The position numbers and the translations under genes were made by a program. From UBA6170 sp942491385 (GTDB lineage Bacteria > Chloroflexota > Anaerolineae > Anaerolineales > Anaerolineaceae): a DNA stretch of 64,000 nucleotides. The stretch lies in assembly GCA_942491385.1 (NCBI GenBank), contig CALOAF010000005.1:372001-436000 (forward strand), read 5' to 3'. A model generated the notes under the pieces. The model saw only the letters and a list, made by a program, of their open reading frames with translations, was not told the DNA's origin and ran no database searches. Shown piece by piece: positions 9,001-17,895 of this stretch (position 1 is its first letter; each line of letters begins with the position of its first letter).

Positions 9001-11999
9001 ATGAAAACGAAGATAGGTTTTATAAACTTGCTCATGGCAAGCGTCCTGGCGTTTACTGCCATTTTAGGTGGTATTATGCCTCAACAAACTGCTCAGGCAT
9101 ATACCACTGACAGTTTAATCTTTATTAATGAAATTCATTATGATAATGATGGAACTGACGCAGACGAAGCCGTTGAAATTGCTGGTCCTGCCGGTACTGA
9201 TCTGACAGGTTGGACCATCGTTTTATACAACGGAAATGATAATGCAGGTTCCCTATGATACCAACTCATTAAGTGGAACATTGATTGATTCAGGCAATGG
9301 ATATGGGTTTTTTTGTTCAAAATTATCCTGTGAATGGTATTCAGAATGGCGAACCAGATGGATTGGCCTTGGTAAAACCAGATGATACTGTGGTTTTATT
9401 CCTCAGCTATGAAGGGGTAATCACTGCGGTGGATGGACCTGCAAATGGATTGACAAGCACAGATATTGGAGTAGCTGAAGGTGGTTCCACACCAGTAGGT
9501 TATTCACTACAACTTTCAGGTGCTGGTGATTCATATGCTGATTTTACTTGGCAAGCTCCTGCTGCTTCATCGCCAGGAGCAGTAAACAATAACCAAATTT
9601 TTAGTGGTGGATCGGAAGTTGAACCCAAAATTAACGAATTCTCAGCTAGCACGACAGGAACAGATGTCGAATATGTAGAAATTTTTGGTGAACCAAATAC
9701 TGGATTATTCATCTCTAACTATTCTGGAAATCGAAGGAGATTCTGGTACTACGCTCGGTTTCATTGATGAAGTAATTGCAGTCGGTACAACCGACGCCAA
9801 TGGTTTTTACCTGGCAGATTTGGCAACCGATACACTGGAAAATGGAACCATAACCCTATTACTGGTCGAAAACTTTTCTGGAGCTTTTGAAGATGATCTT
9901 GATACAAATGATGATGGGGTATTGGATGTAGAACCCTGGGACTCGATTGTAGATTCCGTGGCTGTGAACGATGGTGGAACAGGTGACTTCACATATGGTG
10001 CCCCTGAATTCTCTGCGTAGGTTATGACGGCCTATCTTTTGCCCCGGGTGGGGCATCCCGCATACCGGATGGGATGGATACCGAAGCTGTCACCGATTGG
10101 GTGCGCAACGACTTTGATCTGGCTGGCATTGTTGGTTATGACGGATCAATTGCACTCGGAGAAGCCTATAATACCCCAGGCGTTACCAATGAAGCCTATA
10201 TTCCACCCCCGGAAGCTTGTGGAGATCCGTTCACCCCCATTTACACCATTCAAGGAGATGGACTTGCCAGCTTATTGGATGATTTCGAAGTTGCCACCGA
10301 AGGTGTGGTAGTCGGTGATTTTCAGGAAGGTGGAAAACGAGGCTTCTATATTCAAGATCCAGTAGGTGACGCAAATCCTGCTACTTCTGATGGAATATTT
10401 GTTTATTACACAGGGTTGGATGTGAATGTCGGTGACCATATTCGTGTGCGCGGATACGCGGATGAATATTATGGATTAACCCAGATTACCAGTGTCTCGC
10501 AAGCCTGGTATTGTGATGTTGGAGATGTTATTGCACCTACAGAACTATCTTTGCCGGTGAATGATCTGAATGATTTTGAACCTTTTGAAGGAATGCTGGT
10601 AACTTTTCCTCAAGACTTGATCATTTCAGAATACTTTAACTTCGACCGCTATGGTGAAATTGTCCTTACCTCCCATAGACACTTAACACCGACCGCCTTA
10701 TTTGAGCCTGGCTCACCTGAACAGGCTGCCATGGCAGAATTTTATCTATTGGATCAGATCACTCTGGATGACGGACGTACAAATCAGAACCCTGATCCGG
10801 CAATTCATCCAAATGGTGAAGTTTTTGATATGGACAATCTTTTCCGTGGCGGTGACCTGGTAACCAATGTAACCGGAGTGCTTGACTACAATTACGACCT
10901 ATGGAAAGTTCAACCTACGCAGGGTGCTGATTACACCAGCATGAATCCCCGCACAGACACACCCAAGGATGTCGGCGGCAGTATTAAAGTCGCTAGCTTC
11001 AATGTCTTAAATTATTTTTCCACCATTGATGATAGTGGTGCTATTTGCGGACCATCTGAAGATATGGATTGCCGCGGCGCTGATACCACAGAAGAATTCA
11101 GCCGCCAGCGTGATAAAATTTTTGCGGCATTGGCTGTAATGGATGCGGACATCGTTGGATTAATGGAAATTGAGAACCATGTTACCGATGCTGCAGTGAT
11201 GGATTTTGTAGACGGATTGAATTCAGTTGTTGGAGTTGAAACCTATGATTATATCGATACAGGTTTCATCGGTACAGATGCCATCAAAGTCGCCATCATT
11301 TACAAAACAGCCACCGTCACACCGCTCGGTGATTATGCAATCCTGGATTCTTCGGTTGATGCACGCTTTATCGACTCAAAGAATAGGCCAACCCTGGCAC
11401 AGACATTTGAGGAAATTACAACCGGAGAGACAGTCACTGTTGCAGTCAACCACCTCAAATCAAAAGGTTCTGATTGTGAGGATGTCGGAGATCCAGATCT
11501 GGGTGACGGCGCAGGCAATTGTAATCTGACCCGCAAAGCTGCCGCCGAAGCCATGGTGGATTGGCTAGCTTCCGATCCGACCAACACTGGCGCTTTGAAG
11601 ACCCTCATCATCGGTGATCTCAATTCATACGATAAAGAAGATCCAATCGATGCGATCCTGGCGGGTTCAGATGATCTCTCCGGTACAGGAGATGATTATC
11701 TCGATTTGATTTATACCTTCGTTGGTGAAGCTGCTTATGGGTACGTGTTTGATGGTCAGGTCGGTTATTTAGACAGTGCTCTTGCAAATAAGTACCTGTT
11801 TTCTCAGGTCACCGGGACAACCATCTGGCATATCAATGCGGATGAACCCGATTTAATTGACTATGACATGTCATTCAAAGCTGATGCTCAGGATGCACTC
11901 TATGCACCAGATCAGTACCGGTCATCCGACCATGACCCGGTAATCATCGGACTCAATTTAAGGACCTACAAGTTGTTCATGCCGATTATCAACAAATAA
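9001..11999 (+). pseudogene. Secreted lamin-tail / endonuclease-exonuclease-phosphatase nuclease (ExeM/NucH-like), frameshifted
   Basis: The reading passes through five segments of one protein of about 1000 aa. A signal peptide ends near AQAYT (residue 35). One or two lamin-tail domains (FINEIHYDNDGTDADEAVEI and a later KINEFSAS) precede an OB-like region and a DNase I-type domain with SFNVLNYF, GLMEIENH, NHLKSKGSDC, IIGDLNSYDKEDP and SDHDPVI, the full catalytic set. Frame changes fall near 9253, in the T run at 9308-9314 (one T too many), near 9698 and near 10016. All are small indels with no other stops, so error is likely, but expression as written would truncate after 86 aa. The uninterrupted 3' part runs from 10074. 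It ends in the motif YKLFMPIINK, shared with two proteases here. Role: extracellular DNA degradation or phosphate scavenging. Confidence 0.85.
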
Positions 12000-12018
12000 C
12001 CATATGGGTTTGGATACC

Positions 12019-12049
12019 AAAAACCGGTGGGAGTTTCCCGCCGGTTTTT
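12019..12049 (+). terminator. Rho-independent terminator after the secreted nuclease
   Basis: The inverted repeat AAAACCGG-T-GGGA / TCCC-G-CCGGTTTT with a short GTT loop ends in a T5 run, 20 nt past the nuclease stop. It also argues that the next gene starts at 12088 rather than at an ATG inside this hairpin region. Confidence 0.8.
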
Positions 12050-12087
12050 GGTTGTCAAGCCGCCCTAACTGGGCTACAATCCAAGCC

Positions 12088-13092
12088 ATGGATTGGATGA
12101 TTCACGGTCACGAATGGGCTGCCCAGATTTTACAGAAACACATCGAACAAAACAACGTCCGGCATGCCTACCTGCTCAGTGGAGCACCCGGAATCGGCCG
12201 CCGTAGTCTGGCCATCCGTTTTGCCCAGGCATTGAATTGCATTCAACCACCGTCACCTGGCCAACCCTGCGAAGAATGCCGCTTATGCAAGCAGATTGCC
12301 CGCCTGCAGCAGGCAGATCTTACCATCACTCAAAGCCAGGATGATGCCAGATCAATAAAAGTTGAACAAATCCGGGAATTACAGGGTGGCCTTTCTTTAG
12401 CTCCTTATGAAGCAAAATATCGGATAGCGTTGTTTCTTAATTTCCAGGAAGCCACCCCCAATGCCCAGAACGCCTTGTTGAAGACATTAGAGGAAGCTCC
12501 ACCAAAAGTGATCCTGCTGCTCACAGCAGATGCGGTGGAGAATCTATTACCCACTATCGTCTCTCGCTGTGAAATTTTGCGTTTACGCCCCCTTTCTATT
12601 GAAAACTGTACCACTGCCTTGCAGGAAAATTGGCAAATTCCTGCCGAGATGGCAAATGAACTGGCTCACTTATGCGCCGGGAAAATAGGCCAGGCAGTTC
12701 GCTATTATCAAGATCAGGACCAGTTGGAAAAGTTACACCAGCTTGTGCAGGATGTCTTTGATCTGCTGGGCAGTTCACTGACGGAGCGTTTTGATTACGC
12801 TGAGCAGGTAGCGGATTTGAAGCGCAAAAATGTCTCCCGCGAATCAGTAGGATTAATGTTGCAAACCTGGCTGTCACTTTGGCGAGATTTTTACATCTGT
12901 GCCAGTACTTCCAATATGCCCCTGACCTTTCTTAATTTCAAGACTTACAGTCAGAATACAGCACAGAAATTGGGCGAATCAACTATTTATGAACAACTCT
13001 TGCGGCTGGAAAAAGCGCTCCTGCAGTTGGACATGAATCTGAACAATCGTTTATTAATGGAAACATTATTGCTGGATTGGCCTCGTATTTAA
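12088..13092 (+). CDS. holB: DNA polymerase III delta' subunit
   Basis: Clamp-loader subunit of the replicative polymerase (334 aa from this start). It shows HAYLLSGAPGIGRRSL, a P-loop whose usual Lys is Arg, as in catalytically inert delta' proteins; a four-Cys zinc site (CIQPP, PCEECRLC); the ATPNAQNALLKTLEEAPP sensor-like segment; and the SRC motif in TIVSRCE. An upstream in-frame ATG at 12004 would add 28 residues, but those lie over the terminator of the previous gene, so 12088 or 12097 is preferred. It stands alone between two secreted-enzyme genes, convergent with the protease at 13220. Confidence 0.9.
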   Translation: MDWMIHGHEWAAQILQKHIEQNNVRHAYLLSGAPGIGRRSLAIRFAQALNCIQPPSPGQPCEECRLCKQIARLQQADLTITQSQDDARSIKVEQIRELQGGLSLAPYEAKYRIALFLNFQEATPNAQNALLKTLEEAPPKVILLLTADAVENLLPTIVSRCEILRLRPLSIENCTTALQENWQIPAEMANELAHLCAGKIGQAVRYYQDQDQLEKLHQLVQDVFDLLGSSLTERFDYAEQVADLKRKNVSRESVGLMLQTWLSLWRDFYICASTSNMPLTFLNFKTYSQNTAQKLGESTIYEQLLRLEKALLQLDMNLNNRLLMETLLLDWPRI

Positions 13093-13174
13093 AGAATTCA
13101 TGAAAGAAAAATCATATTTCAAATTATCAACCAGGTGAGATTTTTCTTCCTATTTATTCGCTTATTAACGGAAA

Positions 13175-13197
13175 GAGGAGGGTAATCAACCCTCCTC
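13175..13197. terminator. GC-rich hairpin between convergent genes
   Basis: GAGGAGGG and CCCTCCTC form an 8-bp perfect stem with loop TAATCAA between the ends of holB and the minus-strand protease. There is no clear U-tract on either side, so it is only a plausible bidirectional terminator or transcript-end stabiliser. Confidence 0.4.
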
Positions 13198-13219
13198 CAA
13201 ACAAACTCACATTTCGAAA

Positions 13220-16200
13220 TTACCTAAATAAAATAGGAAGGAATATTTTCCATGTCGCTTGATTAACAGTAATTGTTACTGTAGCAATATTACTGTCACC
13301 AAAGCCATCATTTACTTTAAAGGTAAAGCTATCTTCTCCATACCAATCCAGATCAGGTATATACATAAGGATTGGTAATTCACCTGATTCAAATTGAAGT
13401 TCACCATGTACAGGTTCATCAACAATCATGTAAGATATCTCATCACCATCAAATTCACTAGCAATTAACGTGATTTCTATCGGGGTATTTTGTGTAGTCA
13501 TTACATCTTGATCTTCAGCAACCGGTGCATCGTCTACAGGTGATACAACGATCTCAATGGTGGCAATATTCGAATCCTGGACCCCATCATATACTGAGAA
13601 TGTAAATGAATCCGTGCCAGACCAATTCGCTTCAGGGCTGTAAACCAAATCAGGGATTGTTCCACTTAAAGTCCCATGTTCCGGATCAGATTCAATCGTC
13701 CAAACGACTGGTCCGGGCAAGAGACCGGTACCTGTCAGGGTGATATCCAGGGGAACATCCTCGTCGGTTGACAGATTTTGATCCAAAGCAACAGGGGGAT
13801 CGTCTAATGCGGCTACAACAATCTCAATAGTGGCAATATTGGAATCCTGGAGACCATCATTTACTGAGAATGTGAACGAGTCCGTGCCAAACCAATCCGC
13901 GTCAGGGGTGTATACCAGATCTGGTGCTGTGCCACTTAAAGTCCCATGTTCCGGATCAGATTCAATCGTCCAAACGACTGGTCCGGGCAAGAGACCGGTA
14001 CCTGTCAGGGTGATATCCAGGGGAACATCCTCGTCGGTTGACAAATTTTGATCCAGGGCAACCGGTACAGATGAGACATCGATTTCAATGGTACCAATAT
14101 TGGAATCCTGAATACCATTGTTCACAGAGAACGTAAATGCATCTATGCCATGCCAATCCGAGTCAGGGGTGTAAACCAGATCAGGAGCATCTCCACTTAA
14201 CATTCCATGTTCAGGATCAGATTCAATCGTCCAGACTGCTGGTCTGGGCAATAGACCGGTACCTGTCAGGGTTATATTCAAGGAAACATCCTCGTCAGTC
14301 GACAAATTTTGATCCAACGCTACTGGAACATTGAGCGGCCAGTAATGTACCTGGCCCATACCTGGTTTTCCAAAATAATCCACCAGCATGATTCCCAGTA
14401 GTTTGCTGTCATAGTATCCATCGACATCATTGGCCGAAAAATCAAGGGTGAATGGTGTATTATCAGGCACATCGTCAGTTAATCCCCAAATCAGTGGGGT
14501 TTTGGCATAATCAAAGCTGGCCGTCCCAACGTAGTCCTCGACACCATTCCAGTCAATACTTTTTACTTCATAGTCAAGCGCTGTATCTACCAACCCTAAG
14601 TATGGTGATGCTGTTGGCAAATACCAGGCCTGGAATCCTGAATTGAAATCGGCGTCAATGAGAAATGGACTTCCAAGGATCACCGAATCATCTTCTAAAT
14701 CGACTTGAACTACCACCCATTTATTATTATCATCATAACCATCAAATGCGCCAAGATTGTAATTGAAATCCACTAATTCGGGATTTCCATCCTGATCAGC
14801 ATCGATAAACATATTGACTTCACTGAAATATGATTGGTTTGTGTGGACGGGTCCCCACATAGAGAAAACGGAAACGAGAAGGTCTCCATACGTTGGCTCA
14901 ACCCCCCAATAATCCAGACCGGCGTAATGCATATCTGCGGCATCCAGAACATCAACTTCATTTTCATCCACCAAAAAGACTGGATAAGCATTCAATTTTG
15001 AAGCCTGAGGTCCACTTTGCGTCAAATCCACATAACCAGAATCAGTTTCAATATCAAAGGTCGTTACAGAATCATCCTCCATCAACACAGTGTATGGACG
15101 CGGTACAAAGTAGAATGGTACGCGTAAGTTCTCTTCGATGCCAATGAAAGTAACTAATCCGTAATACTCTTCCATCTCTCCAAAATCTAATGGTAAAAGA
15201 GTGGCATCCAAATCCAGCGTAACCTCAATGCTGGTTGACCCGAGGGCAGGGACAGTGACTTGTGGAACGGATGGGGTTAGGGTCGCTCCACCACTCACGG
15301 AAGTGAACATTGGAACTACATCAAGTGTTTTTTCTGTATCTGAGAAGTTATAAAGTGTTACCGTCTTTACATCCTGAAACGTGTCTTCAGTCACTTCAAT
15401 CACACCCCAGCTCAATGAAACCAGGTTGGGGTCTCCTACAGCGACTACATCGGTATTTAAGGCTGCATAGGCATCCACCCTGCCAGCTCCCTGGCGCGGA
15501 ACGTCTGCACCGATATCAACCAAAGTGATCGCAGTGTTCATGATGGCAGCTTTGATTTGTTCATTTGTCCATCCAGGATGGGCTTGTTTGATAAGAGCAG
15601 CCACGCCGGCAATATGCGGAGCTGCCATGGATGTTCCACTATAGGATACGCCTTGATTGCCACTTCCCATATTAGCAGCAAATATCTCCACCCCTGGTGC
15701 TGTTATTTCAGGTTTTAGTTTCGAATCGAACCCACGCGGACCTCTGGATGAGAAGACAGCTATCGAATCGGCAGGGTAAGGGGAAGCAAAAGATGCTACC
15801 AACGTATCCGGGCCAACGGTTACAGTGGTTGGAGTGAGACCCGCTAAGATGGCACCATCACTTTGCAAAATCGAGCCGGCTGGTAAGATTGAGCCGGTGG
15901 TATCCATAGAGAAGACACCGGCTGCATCATTATAAATGATCGCTGCTACCGCACCTAATGTTTCAGCATTATTAATTTTTTCTGCAAAAGAACATTCTCC
16001 GCGGCTTATTAATGCAATTTTTCCATCCAAAGCATCTACAGAGATCCCGGTGATATCACAAAATTCTCCAATTGGGTCAGGTATTGTTTCAATCGTTTTA
16101 ACATCGATCAATTCTGCAGTTGTTGCAGTTGTGAATGGATTCCCTGAAGTAATATACGGTATCCACTTTTCTTCTCCATCATTGTAAACAATGTATGGGG

Positions 16201-17431
16201 ATGTTTGAAAACCGGTCGAAGAAGCAGCCACTGATAAAGCTGAATCACTCACCGAAGGAGATCCAACAATGTAAGAACTATCACCCGCATTTCCTGCGGA
16301 TGCTACAACAAATACTCCAGCCTGTGAAGCTGCTTCAACCGCAATTAATTCAGGGTCATTGACATCATTGGGACCAAAATCTGATCCGAGAGACATGTTT
16401 ATCACATCCACATGGTCAGACGTATCATTATCCCCATTGGGATCCATTGCCCATTCAATTGCATCGACAACCAGATTGGTTGATCCTGCTGCACCGAACA
16501 CTTTTAAGGCATACAGTGATGCAGCTGGTGCTACGCCACTGCCAAAACCCGCATCAACACCTGCTATCGTGGATGCAACATGGGTGCCGTGTCCATTTTC
16601 ATCCAATGGATCAGGATCCGGGACTGGTGTGTAAATTAATGGATCATCAGAATCCGCGTCATAATTTGTTCCTGCAAAATCATAACCACCAATGACTTTC
16701 ATCGTTGGGAAGGAATCAGTTTCGATAATATCAGGGTCATTTCCTGAATAGTCCAAAGGATCCCCAGTTCCACCAAACATTGCATGTGTGTAATCGATCC
16801 CTGAATCAATCACAGCGATTGTGATATCTGTTCCCTCAAAGCCGACAGGCATCATATTCCAGATATCATCAGCATTGATTAATGGCACACTATATGCGAG
16901 GTTAATTTCGTGCTGAGGTGCTCTTCTAACATCTATGACACCTGGGAGCGATCGAATAACATTCAATTCTTTCGCCGGAACCCGCACCATGAAACCATTC
17001 ATGGTTTTCGTGTATTGCCCCATCACCGTTCCACCTAATTTTGTTACTGCTGCAATAATCGTTCTTTGAGATGCTTTCAATGTTTGCACATAGGATTGCT
17101 GGGTGCTGGCGGGCATCTCCGTTGGGGTGGAATCAATCTGGTCCATATATGCAATCAAAGATGGCTTTGCCATTTGAACGATAACAGTCACTTTCAGGTC
17201 AGCATACTGCAAAAGTGCATTGGGAATCGGTCCTTGATTACGAACCAGGAACTCTTCAATCGTCATGCCTTCACGAAATTCATCAATGATCTCCTGCGGC
17301 AATTCGCGGGGAGCTCTTGAAGAAGGATTATTATTTCCAAAATCTTCAGGTAATACCTTAGCACTGGCAGGTGCAACCACCATGGATAAAACCATCAAGA
17401 CAGCAATTATTTTAAATATGTTTCGTTTCAT
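13220..17431 (-). CDS. Secreted subtilisin-like serine protease (S8) with PA domain and C-terminal Ig-like repeats
   Basis: A 1403-aa exported protease. The signal peptide is residues 1-24 (ends VAPASA), followed by an I9-type propeptide around 80-170. The catalytic triad is Asp209 (AVIDSGID), His281 (NGHGTHVA) and Ser601 (SGTSMAAPH), with the oxyanion Asn381 in ASAGNAG. A PA domain is inserted at about 450-550, as in lactocepin-like subtilases. Residues about 1085-1390 are four Ig/cadherin-like repeats of 87-90 residues, starting VALDQNLSTDEDV; two of them share a 112-bp identical DNA block. The chain ends WKIFLPILFR, a motif shared with the nuclease and the second protease. The RBS GGGAGAA precedes the ATG at 17431. 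Expected role: degradation of external protein, with surface retention through the C-terminus (inferred). Confidence 0.95.
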   Translation of the reverse strand: MKRNIFKIIAVLMVLSMVVAPASAKVLPEDFGNNNPSSRAPRELPQEIIDEFREGMTIEEFLVRNQGPIPNALLQYADLKVTVIVQMAKPSLIAYMDQIDSTPTEMPASTQQSYVQTLKASQRTIIAAVTKLGGTVMGQYTKTMNGFMVRVPAKELNVIRSLPGVIDVRRAPQHEINLAYSVPLINADDIWNMMPVGFEGTDITIAVIDSGIDYTHAMFGGTGDPLDYSGNDPDIIETDSFPTMKVIGGYDFAGTNYDADSDDPLIYTPVPDPDPLDENGHGTHVASTIAGVDAGFGSGVAPAASLYALKVFGAAGSTNLVVDAIEWAMDPNGDNDTSDHVDVINMSLGSDFGPNDVNDPELIAVEAASQAGVFVVASAGNAGDSSYIVGSPSVSDSALSVAASSTGFQTSPYIVYNDGEEKWIPYITSGNPFTTATTAELIDVKTIETIPDPIGEFCDITGISVDALDGKIALISRGECSFAEKINNAETLGAVAAIIYNDAAGVFSMDTTGSILPAGSILQSDGAILAGLTPTTVTVGPDTLVASFASPYPADSIAVFSSRGPRGFDSKLKPEITAPGVEIFAANMGSGNQGVSYSGTSMAAPHIAGVAALIKQAHPGWTNEQIKAAIMNTAITLVDIGADVPRQGAGRVDAYAALNTDVVAVGDPNLVSLSWGVIEVTEDTFQDVKTVTLYNFSDTEKTLDVVPMFTSVSGGATLTPSVPQVTVPALGSTSIEVTLDLDATLLPLDFGEMEEYYGLVTFIGIEENLRVPFYFVPRPYTVLMEDDSVTTFDIETDSGYVDLTQSGPQASKLNAYPVFLVDENEVDVLDAADMHYAGLDYWGVEPTYGDLLVSVFSMWGPVHTNQSYFSEVNMFIDADQDGNPELVDFNYNLGAFDGYDDNNKWVVVQVDLEDDSVILGSPFLIDADFNSGFQAWYLPTASPYLGLVDTALDYEVKSIDWNGVEDYVGTASFDYAKTPLIWGLTDDVPDNTPFTLDFSANDVDGYYDSKLLGIMLVDYFGKPGMGQVHYWPLNVPVALDQNLSTDEDVSLNITLTGTGLLPRPAVWTIESDPEHGMLSGDAPDLVYTPDSDWHGIDAFTFSVNNGIQDSNIGTIEIDVSSVPVALDQNLSTDEDVPLDITLTGTGLLPGPVVWTIESDPEHGTLSGTAPDLVYTPDADWFGTDSFTFSVNDGLQDSNIATIEIVVAALDDPPVALDQNLSTDEDVPLDITLTGTGLLPGPVVWTIESDPEHGTLSGTIPDLVYSPEANWSGTDSFTFSVYDGVQDSNIATIEIVVSPVDDAPVAEDQDVMTTQNTPIEITLIASEFDGDEISYMIVDEPVHGELQFESGELPILMYIPDLDWYGEDSFTFKVNDGFGDSNIATVTITVNQATWKIFLPILFR
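13662..14313. repeat. Tandem Ig-domain repeats, including an identical 112-bp block
   Basis: Positions 13662-13773 and 13932-14043 are identical over 112 bp at a spacing of 270 bp (90 codons). A third, diverged copy starts near 14193, 261 bp further on. The repeats encode successive Ig-like domains of the protease. Identity this long within a coding repeat points to recent duplication or gene conversion. Confidence 0.9.
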
Positions 17432-17663
17432 TTGAATTTCTCCCTAAAAAAACTTGATCTACTTTTTCCAATTAATACCACCACATCCAAAGAATTTTTT
17501 CTAATTTCTTTGCCCCTCTCTCTGTTCTGGTGATCATCCAGTAAGATTATTTGAAAAACATTCCTTGTTGACGGTTTCCACAGTTTCAACAACGAATCTG
17601 TTTGTGGAATAGAAATTAATGAGAATTGATAATCTTTACGAATGAATTAGATTCTTATATTTC
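17432..17663 (-). promoter_or_regulatory. Conserved leader of about 230 nt upstream of protease 1
   Basis: Transcribed leftward, this leader matches in blocks the leader of the second protease (22672-22897). Shared blocks include AGATTCGTTGTTGAAA, a second half TCAACAA that can pair with TTGTTGA, GAATGTTTTTCAA and AATTCTTTGG, in the same order and at nearly the same spacing. No known riboswitch is recognised. Confidence 0.6.
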
Positions 17664-17691
17664 AGTATAGTGTGTAGATACACACTGTCAA
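17664..17691 (-). promoter_or_regulatory. Sigma-70 type promoter of protease 1 with a fully palindromic spacer
   Basis: Read leftward: -35 TTGACA (17691-17686), a 16-nt spacer and -10 TATACT (17669-17664). The whole spacer, GTGTGTATCTACACAC, has perfect 7-bp arms around a 2-nt centre, so it could be an operator. The second protease has the same boxes and spacing without the palindrome. Confidence 0.75.
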
Positions 17692-17699
17692 CTTAAAAC

Positions 17700-17840
17700 G
17701 ACTAAAAAGCTTGTACCTTGAGGCTTTTTGCGAATACCTCGGTAAACTCGGGAAAACTAGCTTATAGATCGTACCCGTTTCTTTTGGCTTCAAGCTTAAG
17801 TGTTCTAAGCATTCAGGTTGCCAGCACCTATGCTGGGTGA
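17700..17840. other. Intergenic stretch with several potential stem-loops, unassigned
   Basis: Between the protease 1 promoter and the terminator at 17845 lie complementary segments: CTTGAGGCT (about 17717) can pair with GGCTTCAAG (about 17788), CTTA with TAAG around AGTGTTC, and CCAGCA with TGCTGG (17821-17836). Followed by the hairpin and T run at 17845-17878, this could be a small structured RNA on the plus strand. I recognise no family, and chance pairing is possible. Confidence 0.3.
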
Positions 17841-17844
17841 ATAT

Positions 17845-17878
17845 AAAAAAAGAACCTGCTTGAAGCAGGTTCTTTTTT
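17845..17878. terminator. Strong bidirectional rho-independent terminator
   Basis: GAACCTGCT and AGCAGGTTC form a 9-bp stem with a 3-nt loop, flanked by an A7 run on the left and a T6 run on the right, so it works in both directions. It lies 18 bp past the stop of the second protease gene. Confidence 0.85.
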
Positions 17879-17895
17879 ATAGTGCTTAATTTTGT

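Noticed and set aside
12004..12087. Extended N-terminus of holB from ATG 12004
   Set aside because: The extra 28 codons cover the terminator of the preceding gene and do not match the family start.
13662..14313. Possible CRISPR array because of regular repeats
   Set aside because: The repeats are in frame, about 261-270 bp long, and encode Ig-like domains.
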